A stretch of 64,000 nucleotides of DNA from Luzula sylvatica (GCA_946800325.1 OX326957.1:55605477-55669476), one strand, 5' to 3'. Shown: positions 31,846-43,880, counted from the stretch's first letter. Numbers and translations: made by a program. The notes: a model not told the origin generated them from the letters alone.

Positions 31846-34268
31846 ATGTCTACAGCAGGTTAGTATAAAAAATAGAATATTTATGAATAATATGGAATAT
31901 CGTGTCGTTAAAATCTTCTCGTTCTTTGGTATAATTGTCATAGTGTCGACGAAGGTAACTGATGATATGGAAACGAGGGGCACGAGCGATAGAACTGGAG
32001 TGGTTAATGTGGCTGAAAAGGAGAAGGAAAAGGAAAACGTTGCCTCCAGTCGAGCTGCTTCGTCCAAACTGGAGCTGCAAAAGGACAGCAAGTAAGTTTA
32101 TTTACATTTATACCCTTTCGTACTGAATTGATTTAATTTTGATCATTTGATAGATGGGTGGTGGACAATCAAGTGGGGGAGAAGAATTTAGTAATTGAAG
32201 ATTGCGATTCAAAACAATGTGTTTATGTATATAATTGCAAAGATTCTGTTCTTGAACTGAAAGGTATAATATTTTAGTTCTATATTCTCGATATATTTTG
32301 TTTTGTTTTTTTTCTGAATCAAATCGAAACGTATATTATTTTTTCAGGCGGAGTGAACAAGATAATTCTTAACAAATGCACACGGACTGGACTTGTATTC
32401 ACGGTCAGTATAGACAAAAAATTTCAATTTTACATCACTAATAATTTAATAAATCGAAAATAATAATCTTGATTCATTTAGGGCGTGTTTGGGAGCCGGA
32501 ATTTTGGACCGGAGCGGGATCTTAAATGTCCGCAAACCCATATTACTTGTTTGGCCTAAGAATTAGGAAGGAACAAAAAAGTTCCGGAGAAATATTATTC
32601 TACAACTCCATTGAAATGAAATTCTCTCCAAATGATGGAGCGCCAAAGTGGAGAATCTCTCTCTTACCTATTTTCTCCTCTCTCACGCATGTAGTGTGCA
32701 GTGATTAGTTTTCTCCAAAATTAGCATCCGTTTACTCTGTTTCTATGGTTCGATCCAAATTTTGCTATTCTGAGCTCTGTTTGTCTTATCTCTCTCGATT
32801 TATCTCTATTTCGTAGTCTTCCATCTCTCTTGCTCTATTGGTATTGCATATGTACCTCTCTCTGTATCTTTTGTTGACAAAAAATGTAACTCGCTTTATT
32901 GGTATTGCATATGTACCTTTCTCTCTATCTTTTTGTGATAAAAATGTAACTCGCTCTATTGGTATTATTCCACATCCACCATGACTTTTAGCTTTTTCTA
33001 AGCAATTGATTTTGTTTTACTTGGGTATATTTCTTTTGATATTTGTATGAACTGAAAATACTCTGAGATTAAATTAAAAGAATCACCCATTTGTCATATA
33101 AGATTGATCAAGTATTAACATCCATTAAATTAATTAATTGGGATACGATACAAAATTATTTTTTACAAGTTGTGTGAAGTATCATTGTGCTCTGAAAAAA
33201 AAATGAGTGAGAAAAATAAATATACAACGAAGATAAAATTAGTTTCATTCATACTGCTAAGGGCTAATATCAAATTGATGCTTAATTGAAGGCTAATTGA
33301 CATTGACACTTAATTGACGGTACATATTTGAGATTAAAATTAGAGTTACAGTCGTTATTGTAAAATTGAATGAATGAACATATATATGTGAATGTGAGTT
33401 GAAATATGTAATTTATACTCAGTAATTTTTACATAATCAAATTTTGGATTTCGATGAAGATAAGATGATTTTTATTTTTTAGATTAAAGATAAGATGACT
33501 TTTATTTTTAAGATTAAAGATAATTTAATTTGTATATTTGTTTTCTCTATTGCCTTAATTTTTTTTTATAATTATATCATAATATTTAAATATCTTACTA
33601 ATTTAATTAAAATATCATTTTTATTCCCAATTAACATAATTCCACAATTTTTTTAAACAACCAAACAAAAAATTATATTTTCCAGCATCTTATAATTCGG
33701 CCATCCAAACAAACTGTGGAATTACAAATTCCAGAACTTTTTACTCCTCCACCTTATAATCCAATTCCGCTCTACTAATTCCGCTTGCCAAACGGCCCCT
33801 TAAGGATGTTGCGCTTGGATGTGAGATTCTCGACTGTAGCAGCGTCGAAGTTCATTGCGGAGTACAGATTACAAAATCCAATTAACTTATTTGTCCTTAG
33901 TTTTGATAATATTTGAACTAATAATGAAATGTAATGTATAATTTTATAATTTTTGGTTCAGGGGACGGTACCACGAATACTAGTAGAGAATACATCTGGG
34001 TGTGATCTGTACCTGAACGAAGCTTGTCGCGGAGCTGCGATCGTCACTGCTGGCTCCACGCAGACCAATATTCTCGTTCCCGGCTCTACTGTGGACGCGG
34101 ACTTGGTATTTTATTTTAATAATTATACTTATAATAACAAAAATATGATTGTTTCTGAGTATATATTTTTGTCTGTTATTAATATTATAACAGGATGTGC
34201 TTCCGGTTCCTGAGCAATTTGTGCACGTGTATCAGGATGATGGGCGTTTTAAAACCTTTCCTTTTTAA
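31846..34268 (+). CDS. Truncated CAP copy encoding a CARP-domain-only protein, seven exons, open
   Basis: This is a partial duplicate of the CAP gene in opposite orientation. Exons 31846-31858, 31944-32091, 32154-32263, 32348-32403, 33805-33861, 33962-34105 and 34194-34268 sum to 603 nt, or 200 residues, with every intron GT-AG. Exons 3-6 have exactly the lengths of exons 6-9 in the intact gene (110, 56, 57, 144). The protein would start at an internal Met codon of old exon 4 (MSTAVSTKVTDDM) because the frame upstream of it is broken. It lacks the helical and proline-rich regions and keeps the actin-binding CARP domain (SKWVVDNQ, VYVYNCKDS, VNKIILNKC, ENTSGCDLYL). The last residues are replaced by TFPF and a stop supplied by an inserted A-tailed element. 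A Harbinger element occupies intron 4 up to 3 bp before the acceptor. It could be an expressed dominant-type actin binder or a young pseudogene. Confidence 0.65.
32481..33799. mobile_element. PIF/Harbinger element in an intron of the truncated CAP copy
   Basis: The left end is GGGCGTGTTTGGGAGCCGG and the right end CTTGCCAAACGGCCCC, with TTA on both flanks (32478-32480 and 33800-33802). The right-hand 130 bp matches the right end of 4162-5277 and, inverted, the left end of 1149-3724. There is no transposase. The insertion lies directly before the splice acceptor, so the retained AG (33803-33804) now depends on the transposon's terminal sequence for its upstream context. Confidence 0.85.
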
Positions 34269-34538
34269 AAATAAAATGAAAAAAGTTATTTGTCGTGCAT
34301 TCATTGTTGTCAATGAAACTTGTTGTGGTAAAAAACTTTATGTTTGAGTCAGGCTATGACGAGAGCATTATCCTTCATAATTCCGACGACAAAGACAATG
34401 AACATCAATGGCTAGAAATATTTTAACAATTTAGATCACCTTGTATCTTTTTTCGTTTCGCATCTTTTGTATCGAAACTTTTTCTTTTAATATATCAAAA
34501 CGAAAAGATCGTGCACGTATCGTGCTTGCTTTTCTTTC

Positions 34539-34567
<29 letters not shown>
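34257..34567 (+). mobile_element. A-tailed retroposon-like insertion at the 3' end of the truncated CAP copy
   Basis: Homology to CAP exon 10 breaks off after the ACC codon at 34256 and resumes as CAP 3' flank at about 34568 (TGTTTTGTTCAATTGAATGA). The intervening 310 bp ends in 29 A residues (34539-34567), as expected for a retroposed sequence. It supplies the new stop codon. The source is unknown, and no pol III box or LINE protein is seen. Confidence 0.55.
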
Positions 34568-34569
<2 letters not shown>

Positions 34570-34883
34570 TTCTGTTTTGTTCAATTGAATGAAAAGAGAG
34601 CAATTTTAAGTAATATCAGGTGTGGTGTTCAAAATTGATGAGATTGTTATGTTTGTGTTGGTTTGGATTTAATTGTTTTTTTTTTCTCAACAAGTTTGTG
34701 TAATTGGTATGACGAAATTTAGATCCGTGTGTCTGTGGATCTAAATTCATACTTCAAAATTGTGTTGGATCATTTATAATTGAGAGCTAAATTTAGACTT
34801 TTCTCAATTAATTAATACTCATAATTACAACAACTAAAATATCACAATGACATTTGTCATCTCAGTCATTTGTATTATAATTT

Positions 34884-35334
34884 GGGTGTCGTTATTGCAA
34901 GAGCCAACATGACTAAATTGAGAACGATTTCAATTTTGTTTTATTAAATGGCCGTTATACTCTGTTAATGATGAATTGATGATTGAATTTTTCTTACATT
35001 TATCTATTAGTTTATAACTTTCCATAAATCATACAAATAAAATCTTTCATATATAAAAACTATTTTTATTCTTAATTTTTTTTATCATAAAAAAACAATT
35101 AAATTGTAACTTGTCATATATATTTAAATATGAAAATTAATATATATTGGTTTGATTTGGTTTTTTCATAATATTAGGAAAAATATTTTTGTATTATTCA
35201 TGAAAGATATAAATAATAGTATATAAGTATAATAAATATCAATCATTATAAATAGGGATATAATGATAATTTGATTAAAAAAAATTGATATCGCTCTCAA
35301 TTTAGCCACATTAGCTCTTGCAATAGCGTCAGCC
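34884..35334. mobile_element. Mutator-like MITE, copy 2
   Basis: The arms GGGTGTCGTTATTGCAAGAG and CTCTTGCAATAGCGTCAGCC are inverted repeats of about 40 bp. The flank TATAATTT is duplicated (34876-34883 and 35335-35342). It is the same family as 5371-5817. The interior is AT-rich and non-coding. Confidence 0.75.
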
Positions 35335-36089
35335 TATAATTTTATTAGAAAAAAATTCACATTTTTTTGTTCTAAACTATTGTCAAATTAGTCAAATATT
35401 CAACGTGCTCCTGAAAATTTAATTTTGTTCAATTGATGAGCGAGTTTTCGATCACTTTTAATTTGAGATATCGTTGTATGTGAAAACCAATTCAATCAAC
35501 AAGTTTGGAAATATATGTGTATAGTGGAAATATAGAAGTTCGTTCCACGATGAGTATATGCGTCAAATAATGAATAAAATTCAGATCTTTAAAATAATTA
35601 TTTCGAAGTTTCCAAAATTAATGAAAATTTGTCCAGAGAGAGGTCTGAACATTATCAAATTTATCCTAGAATTTCAAACAATTTGGACAAAGGAATAAAA
35701 AGTTATTAACGAATTACAATCAGGTCTCTGAAAAACAGTCCCCTGAAAACAGCTGGTTTTCAGTTTAAGTGACAGTTTTCAAAATTTCATATCAATTCGA
35801 ATATTTCATGAAATTCTACGATTCAAAAAGTTCCCGAAACTAGAAATCAAGATCTACGCAGAACAAAAAGAGAACAAAAATATCACACAAAGAGAGACAA
35901 AGATCGAATGCAAGAAACAAAGATTTAGAACAAAGAAAGAGATTCGATCACAGTTTTTAACACAACCTTAAACTATCATTCAACATACAAGAAATTCAAG
36001 ATAGAAAAGAATACACCTAGATTGACTAAAGAAAAGCTTCAACGCATCAAGAAGAGCCTCCTTTTCCTCGCTAGTGTTGTCGCTCCATT

Positions 36090-36385
36090 GACCACCGAAA
36101 GGGAAATTCTCCGAGACACGGCAAACTTGCTTCGTTGGTCACCGAAGGGAAGAAATCTCGAGTCACGGGCTAAGTCGATGAAGGGTCACCAAAAGGGAAG
36201 ACTCCGAGTCATGGTTGACACCTTCTTCAAGCTCCGAAAGAGAAAACCTCCGAGTCACGGTCTCAACACAACTTCACAAGTCCCGAAAGGAGGAAATCCC
36301 CGAGTCACGGTTTAGTCTCGAAAAGGATCGATTCGCCGAAAGGAAGGATGTCCAAGTCACGGTCGAATCTCCCGAACAGTCGAGT
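36090..36385. repeat. Imperfect tandem repeat of about 40-60 bp
   Basis: Six units of the form ACCGAAAGGGAA, a short variable part, then TCCGAGTCACGGTC occur between 36095 and 36370. Spacing varies and both halves are well conserved. They lie in the leader part of the LTR-like remnant. Confidence 0.75.
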
Positions 36386-36435
36386 AGGATCTTGAATGGT
36401 TCTTGATGTTCTTGACGGTTCTTGGAAGTTCTTGA

Positions 36436-36437
<2 letters not shown>

Positions 36438-36469
<32 letters not shown>
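36438..36469. repeat. 32-base G homopolymer
   Basis: An uninterrupted run of 32 G lies between CTTGAGA and AGAAGAAG. It is far longer than expected by chance and prone to slippage and sequencing error, so its true length is uncertain. Beyond it, 36.8-39.2 kb is AT-rich with no gene I can support. Confidence 0.8.
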
Positions 36470-36470
<1 letters not shown>

Positions 36471-38929
36471 GAAGAAGCAATCTCTGCCCAAGGGTCTTGG
36501 GGTCTTATTTATAGTGCCCTTGAAGCTCTCCCATTGGCCAAGAGTTGGATGAGAGGATTGAGGGTAGTTTGGGGATTATAGGTGAGGTAGGTGGGGTAGG
36601 TGGGGCTGTAGAGTGACAATTGTGTGAGTGGTTTTCGAGTAGAGTTTGGTGCAATCTCTTATGTTGATGATTATTTGCCTTCTCCTTCACACGTGTACCG
36701 AATTGGTCGGTATGATATATCGATTTTAACGGCGCGAGGAGACGAAGCCAACTACACTCTTGGATTGCCGAGAATTTCCCCCTAAAACCTGTAATTATGC
36801 AATAAAACACACATAGTGAAGAAATATTCTTGTTATCTCAAATATGAACAATTGTATATATAAAGTTGTGATTCAAAAGGGCTAAAATCCCCAAATTAGA
36901 TATCAAAAAGGTGCTTTATTTTTCTCTTATCATCAATCAACCTCATGAATTGTTACTTTTTTTTTTTTCCATCCGTTAAATGATAATTATACAACAAACT
37001 GATGACATGACATTGCCAACATATTATCATGTCATATTTGGTTGGAGGGTTTGGGTTGTTTTACAATTTTAATATTTGAATCCAAGTTGTTTTGACATGG
37101 AAATACAAATACTTTTTTCATGACATGTTGGCAATGTCACGTCATCAGTTAACAGACCGAGAGTGTTAATTTAATTAAACTGACAACTCATCAGATTGAT
37201 TGAACAAAATTAAAATTGAAAAGGCAGATTTAACAATTAACAATAGTTTAGAAAATAAAATTAGAATTTTTATTCTTTATTTTATAATTCTTATTGTACA
37301 CACTTGTCTACGAGCAAATTAAAGAAACAGGGACAACTTTTAGGAACTCTCAATGTTTATTTTAGTATTTTTTCTTTATTTATTTTTGTAGGAAAATAAT
37401 TTTAAATGGTTTAAATTGTATTGTTATTTGTAATTATGATTATGATTTTGTAAGTTTAATTATGAGTGTCTATACGGGGTAAGGTATGATCATTCATAAT
37501 AGAAGCCAAAGAAGTTGTATATTCGTCCGCGAAAATACCAGAATCCGTACTCGTGATATTTAAATACCCGAGTCTGTACTCGTGATATCTTTTAATAAAA
37601 ATATGGGCAATTTGATAAACAAGTATGTGGTCTGATGATAAATAGAGAGCATATATGTTGTTCCATAAAAATGAGATAAAAATCCTCGATGACATCATTA
37701 TTTTTATCGGATTAATGATTAATCAGGTTATAAAATTAATTTTAATTAAATATGATAGGTACGAATCAATTAACAAACAGAGAAATTAACAAAAAAATTA
37801 ATTTTAATTCAGATTATGATAGGTACAGACCGATTAACACACAATTGATGATGTTGTCGAGTATGTTTATTCCACCTTTGTGAGGATTAATATAATTTCC
37901 CATAGATATTACATCCATCAAAAAACACAAATCTTCGATTCTCATACGGGTTCGATTTCCATCTTTCTCGATATTTCTTCACAATATTATTTGGTCGGTT
38001 CGGGTGGCATGTTTCTCGACAGATTCTCGTACTATATTTTCAAAATTTTGATTAGCCGTTCGGGTTAGTGAGTTTCTCTACGAGTATAAATTTGCCTACG
38101 AGTTCGAGGATGGAGAAAATTATCCATTGATACAGATATATTAGTTTTACAACAAAATAAGCAGAACTACTTTATGAAAAATATAACTTAATTAGACAAT
38201 TTTATGATTAATCAGTCATGGGTTTCGGTGTGGAAAGGTATTTGAACAAAGCAGAGCAAAGCAAAGCAATGTAAACGGTTTGAATCTTTCTGAGCTTTCT
38301 GGAGGAGTTTGGATTCAAAAATGTTTAAATGGTGGAAATCCAAATTGGTGGAGGGGTAGCTTTCGGTTTGAGATTAGAAAAGGACTTTGCTATGATGTGC
38401 TGTCGTTGCCTGATACGGCTCAGCACAACTGGTGGGAACTCGATTTAGTCGTTAATGGTGGAAACTTCAATGAAGGAAAAAATGAAACGATAATGACTCG
38501 ACATGGGTCTCACTTTTGCAGGGTTTGATATTTCATTGCTGGAATTGGCTCCTATCATTAATCATGAATAGGGATGTGCAATTCCTACGAGGTAAATATG
38601 ATTTATCATATTAAAAATAAACTCAATAAATACGTTAGTTTAACATTTTAATTTATAATTTAGTAATTTCAATTTACGAGTGATACTTAATTAATATGTC
38701 GAATCATTAGATTAAATTTGTCGAGTGCGGATCCCATAGATTAAATTTTTGTAACGTCATTTTTCAAAAAATAAAATTGTCATGTCATCGTGTCACCTCA
38801 TAAATGCTAATTGAGATATTTTTTTTCTCTCTATTATATCAAGTTCTTTGAAAAAAAAAATTATAAATTTTAATTTGTCCCCATAACTCATGCTTTCCCA
38901 TCCTTAATGTAAATTTCAATAATGGTTAA

Positions 38930-39115
38930 TTGGATTAATTAGTAATTTAATTAACATCAAATTTATATCTAAAAATGTATTAATAAATAATTAACATGTA
39001 TTTTTATCGATATGTCGGAATTAACTGTTAATTGATTTTTTGTGTTAATTTGATTACTAATTAATTCTCATTAATCTTATTGGAAACCGCATCAAAATCG
39101 AAAAACATGAGATGT
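38930..39115. repeat. Dispersed AT-rich repeat, copy 2
   Basis: It shares blocks such as AAATTTATATCTAAAAATG, TTAACATGTATTTTTATCG and GTTAATTGATTTTTTGTG, in the same order, with 9301-9520. Confidence 0.45.
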
Positions 39116-39273
39116 GAAGAGACGCAGTAAATGTCATTTTTCTTCTCAATATATCCTTTGAGGAGTCTGGTTTTCTCTCTTTCGTTCACGATTACGCAAC
39201 AAATCGCACATCCTTGTATTAATTAATATAGGTTTGGTTTTCTCACGTGTTACGATAGTTTTTAACTTTTTAT

Positions 39274-39468
39274 CAATGTTTTAAATTGCGATATAACGGT
39301 CCATTGCGCTTGAACAATAATTTACACATGATCACCGATATTGCGTCATATTGCGTCATATTGCGACGATATTGCGGCGTTATATAGCAGGTTACGGTCT
39401 TGCGTTTTGTGAATATTTATTGCGATTTGCGCTATTGCGGCACAATTGCGTCGCAATTTAAATCATTG
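39274..39468. mobile_element. hAT-type MITE rich in ATTGCG, 195 bp
   Basis: The ends CAATGTTTTAAATTGCGA and TCGCAATTTAAATCATTG are inverted repeats. The flanks CTTTTTAT (39266-39273) and GTTTTTAT (39469-39476) match at 7 of 8 positions. The body contains many ATTGCG words. It is non-coding. Confidence 0.7.
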
Positions 39469-39844
39469 GTTTTTATCATTATATCGCATGTGCACATTGA
39501 CCCTGAGAATAACACAAAATCACGGAATTACCCATTCTAATAATATCATGCGTCCAATGTTAATCTCCAACTTTATTCAGGTGGTCCTAAATACGATTGT
39601 TAAGTCTGACAAAGACCCATTCAAATGTGACCCACAAGCCGTCCTTAAAGAGAAGTGATTGGCTGAATGATGGCTACGTCGTGCCCCACTTTCTCTATCG
39701 AGCCGTAATCTTGTTTTCGTTACTTTACTATCAAGTATCAACACACCAACTTTGTCCGTTTCTGATTTCATATTTGATATTTTTATTGCTTGGTTTAAAC
39801 TTTTAACGCTTGAGGTTCACATCGTTTCACGTAATATTAAATAT

Positions 39845-40700
39845 AAAAATAATTAATCGTAATATTTTTTTATTAATTCAAAATGCAAAGTAAATTATAA
39901 ATAATATCAAACTTAGTATAAGTAATTTAATAAACAATATCAAAATTTAATTTAACATAAAAATAAATAAACATTATTTAGTATCATATGATTTTTTTTT
40001 TAATTTACATTTTTAAAAACAACATTATCATTTGATAGATGTTTATAAGTTTAAGAAATTATTTAGATTGATAAAAAAAAAATTAATTTTTTAATTTTTT
40101 CTTATTCTAATACTAAGTATTATATGAGCTTCTTATATTTACATTTTTTTGTAAAATAAATAATAATACTTAAAATTTTATTACATGATCTATTTACAAA
40201 TTCAAATTATGGAGAACAGTATGTATGAACCATGTTAATATGGATATCATATTAAAGAGAAAATTGAAACAAATATATTTGATGAATTTTTAAAATTAAA
40301 ATTCTAAAAATAATATTAATATATGTTGTTTGTTTTATTATATTATATATTTATTTATTAGTATTTCATATTTAAATTTTGCATCTTTCGTTACACTCAC
40401 ATTTGATAATGTAATGTTATGTGAAATGACAAATAATTAAATAGATTTAAATCCAACGTGAATTCGATCAATAATAATAGTTCACGTCATTAATGTATCA
40501 TGATACAACTTTTAAGAATGCTTGAAATATGTTGTAAAATAATGAACACATAAATGACTACAAAAAAATACGACTATAAAAAATCAATGGTTAGTGGATG
40601 GTCTAAATTTTGTCACACATCATATTCTAATGATTGAAATGAATGTGATGACGTGACACACAAAAATTACACAAATTTGAGTTCAAAATAAGAATATGAA
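39845..40700 (+). repeat. Long AT-rich dispersed repeat, copy 1
   Basis: Ordered matches to 42930-43880 include TTCAAAATGCAA, ATATCAAACTTA, GATGTTTATAAGTTTAA, CAAATTATGGA, ATATTTGATGAATTTTTAAA, CACTCACATTTGAT and GTCATTAATGTATCATGAT. A third, more diverged relative lies at about 28350-28790. The common order without coding sequence suggests a non-autonomous transposon family whose ends I could not define. Confidence 0.6.
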
Positions 40701-40770
40701 TAAATTAACGACGAGTAACCGTTTGTTATTATGTATTGTTAAAAGAAATCAAAAGATGTAGCATAACCTC

Positions 40771-40802
<32 letters not shown>

Positions 40803-41289
40803 TATGTATGACTTAGATTTGAAAAATAAATTATTCACGATACAAAACAAAATATTATACATACTATGTTAATTTTAACTTCTAACTTCGTTAAAAAAAA
40901 TCTAAATAAAATATCGAAAGCTTTGCATCTGCTCTCGAACTCACATTACACATGTGAAAGCGCTTGATCTTCGAAGTAGGAAAATCCAATTTGACTGGTT
41001 CAAATTGGGTTAGATAGATAATAAGATTATCTATAACCTTCATGTAGAAATATATTTCATATGAACGAAATATCAGTGTCGTTTCAATGAAATACCGAAA
41101 TAGTGCAATAGTATGACATACAGTTAGTAAAACTGTCATAACCTTTGCATACGAACTACAATTGGGCCAGGCCAAATTGGGTTGAGTAGATAATAAGATT
41201 ATCTACAACTTTCGTGAAGGTTAATTTTTTGTCAGAAGAATTTACCATTTTCGTATGGACAGAATACTGAACAGGTTCATGCAGTTTTT

Positions 41290-42265
41290 TGTGTGAAATG
41301 ATGTATATTGGATATACATGTCTTTTGGCCCATCCTAATCATATGAGATATAAAGAGGATATTTCTCTCTCATTCATTTAGACCAACCTGTTGAATTAAT
41401 AAGATTAATCCAGAATATTGAGAGTCATCTTTCTAAGAGTGAAAGAGTGTGAAGACAGAAAACCGAGAAAAAAGAGTTTTTCTCGGTATAGAGAATCAAT
41501 CAATCGAGCAAGTTCACCGGTGCTTCGTCTAGGCAGTTGCACCTAGGGGTGGGCATTCGGTTGAACCGAACCGAACCGAACCGATTAAGACCAAACCGAA
41601 TCAAACCGAACCGAACTAGATTCAAACCGAACCGAACCGAATAAAATTTAAACCGATTTAAAACCGAACCGATTAAACCGAATTTCTTATTCGGTTTGTT
41701 CGGTTGAACCGAATAAGAAGCTTTATAATAATAAAATTCAAATTCTATTTAGCAAACAAAATATAAAAACAAATCATATAAAATATAATTTTATTATTTA
41801 TAATTTTACAATATGAAATATTAATTTTTTTAAATATACATAATAAAAACATGAAAAATAACACTAATTCGGTCGGTTCGGTTTAATCGGTTTTAAAAAT
41901 ACCAAAATCGAACCGAACCGAATAAACCGAATAATATCAATTTTTGAACCGAACCGAACCGAATGAACCGAAAAACCGAACCGATTAAACCGAATTCGAC
42001 CGGTTCGGTTCGGTTCCCAAATAAACCAAACTATTTGCCCACCCCTAGTTGCACCCGCGACCGACGTCTTCCGACTCAAGGTGGATACACGTAGAGGAGC
42101 GACACGTGTGGCTCTTCGGTTGTGATCGGTCCGGAGGAACGTAAATCGTCAACGAGCGGTGAAAGACGCGTGGTGTGGGACGCGCGGATTGCCACCAACG
42201 TGACAGGAGAAAGAAGAATAGCAATCAACCCTTCGAGTGCAATCAATTTTGCACTGGTATGAATC
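41290..42265 (+). mobile_element. LTR-like remnant interrupted by an hAT element
   Basis: ATATGAGATATAAAGAGGATA (41340-41360) is a TATA-like core. Downstream are a pyrimidine-rich start, CTCGGTATAGAGAATC, and a GC-rich leader with CGACCGACGTCTTCCGAC and TCGAGTGCAATCAATTTTGC. This resembles a plant copia-type LTR. No TG...CA termini, second copy or internal coding region were found, so the identification is tentative. The hAT element at 41544-42047 splits it. Confidence 0.35.
41544..42047. mobile_element. hAT-type element, 504 bp, 8-bp target duplication GTTGCACC
   Basis: The ends TAGGGGTGGGCA and TGCCCACCCCTA are a perfect inverted repeat. GTTGCACC is duplicated exactly (41536-41543 and 42048-42055). 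The arms are long runs of AACCGAACCG words with an AT-rich centre. It is non-coding. Confidence 0.95.
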
Positions 42266-42929
42266 TATCCTTCTTATTTGCATCGTACCTTTCGAAGTCA
42301 TGACGTGATCTTGGATTATGGAAACCGGACCGGGCCTACATATCCGCTGCGCGGGCCCGGGGTCGGGATAAATTCCCATCAATATGACACATGAATTTGT
42401 ATGTTATGTATTACAAATATGACATGAATATATTTGAGAATAAACGGAGAAATATCGAATTGATGTCAATGTGATTTGAACCCACAAACTTTTCATAATA
42501 TATGTTTTTTTTAATATCGAAATTTTACATACAAACAAAAAAACCGTCAAATATAAATATTTTTTAATAAATAACATAAAATTGATTTAAATAATAAATA
42601 AACTTATCTTCCCATGTTACAATTTTAAACGTGGTGATGCGAGATATTATTACATACAAATGAAAGTAATAGCGGATTAAAAATATAATAAATTATGAAC
42701 TAACTATTATAAGGAGTAATGATAGTTTACACATAAAACATACGGAGATATCGCCATTTTTACGGTAGTTTTAATTTCTCGTTGTTATATTATTAATGAG
42801 CACTTATGTCAGTATTATTGCTACGTAGTGATGTGTATGTATTTTCATTGTAAATACTAATATTAATAAGATGATACGACGTATACATATATTATATCAT
42901 TTTTATTCATAATACTTCATACAATATCA

Positions 42930-43880
42930 ATATCAATATAAAAATAATTAATCATACGACGTATGTAATAATATATCATTAATTATATTGTACTAATAAT
43001 ACGTTATTGATTCAAAATGCAATGAAAATTATAATAATATCAAACTTAATAGTGAAAGTAGTTTAATAAATAATATAAAAAATTAATTTAGCATAAACAT
43101 AAATTATTTTAAATCATATATATTTTTTTAAAATTTATAGTTTTAAAAATAACAATATTATTTCGCAAGTGTTTATAAGTTTAAAAAGTTATTTAGATGG
43201 ATAAACTATTTTTTAATTTTGTATTACTAAATTTGTTTGATTAAAAACACAAATACAATCAACTTAACATTAACTCAATATTATATGAGATTATTATAGT
43301 TATATTTTTGTAAAAGTAAATATAAATACTTAAAATTATATTATGTAAATAAAATACTTAAAATTATATTATGTAAAAATGCACTTTTCTGTATTGTATT
43401 TTTTACAATTTCAAATTATGGAAAATGATATGTATGGATTGTGCTAATATGAATGTCAAAAAGAAAATTAAAACAAACATATTTAATGAATTTTTAAAAA
43501 TAATACTACTACATGTATGTTTTGTAATATTACATGCTAAGTTATTAGTATTTTATATATAAAGTTTTCATCTTTAATTGCATTCACATTTGATCGTGTA
43601 ATATTATGTGAAATAATAAGAAATTGAAAAGATTTAATCTAACATGAATCTAATAAATAATAATAGTCAACATCATTAATGTATGATGATGTGAATTTTT
43701 GAAAATGGTTGAAGCATGGTGTAAAGCAAAGGAACACTTAATTGATTACAAAGTAATTATGTTTATAAAAAAATGATTAATCAATAATTTAAATTTTGTC
43801 ACGTATCATTGAAATAAAAGTAATAATATAACACAACATTTTTACAAAAGTTGGATTCAAAATAAGAATTTGAAAATTAT
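42930..43880 (+). repeat. Long AT-rich dispersed repeat, copy 2
   Basis: This is a co-linear relative of 39845-40700, with several small indels. It shares the same order of blocks, ending with a TTGGATTCAAAATAAGAAT-like stretch. No coding potential is seen. From 43.9 to 45.2 kb the sequence is intergenic to promoter DNA of the GRAS gene, with a CGAATTGGTTCGAA-rich remnant at 44200-44345. Confidence 0.6.

Larger units (their letters stand above)
35880..36812 (-). mobile_element. LTR-like promoter remnant (possible solo LTR)
   Basis: On the minus strand, TGTGTGTTTTATTGCATAAT near 36812 could be an LTR start. CACTATAAATAAGACCCC (36507-36524) is a good TATA box, followed by CCTTGGGCAGAG, a CT/C-rich leader and the repeated CCGTGACTCGG unit. 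This order (TATA, then a structured leader) resembles the U3-R-U5 of plant LTR retrotransposons. No second LTR, primer site or gag-pol is present, and the other terminus and target duplication were not found. Confidence 0.35.

Noticed and set aside
32526..32708. 60-codon frame within the Harbinger element in the truncated CAP copy
   Set aside because: It has no resemblance to a transposase or Myb-like protein and the rest of the element is AT-rich non-coding DNA.
38280..38528. 82-codon open frame with a Trp/Asn-rich peptide
   Set aside because: No recognisable domain, no splice or promoter context and no paralogue in the window. Open frames of this length arise by chance.
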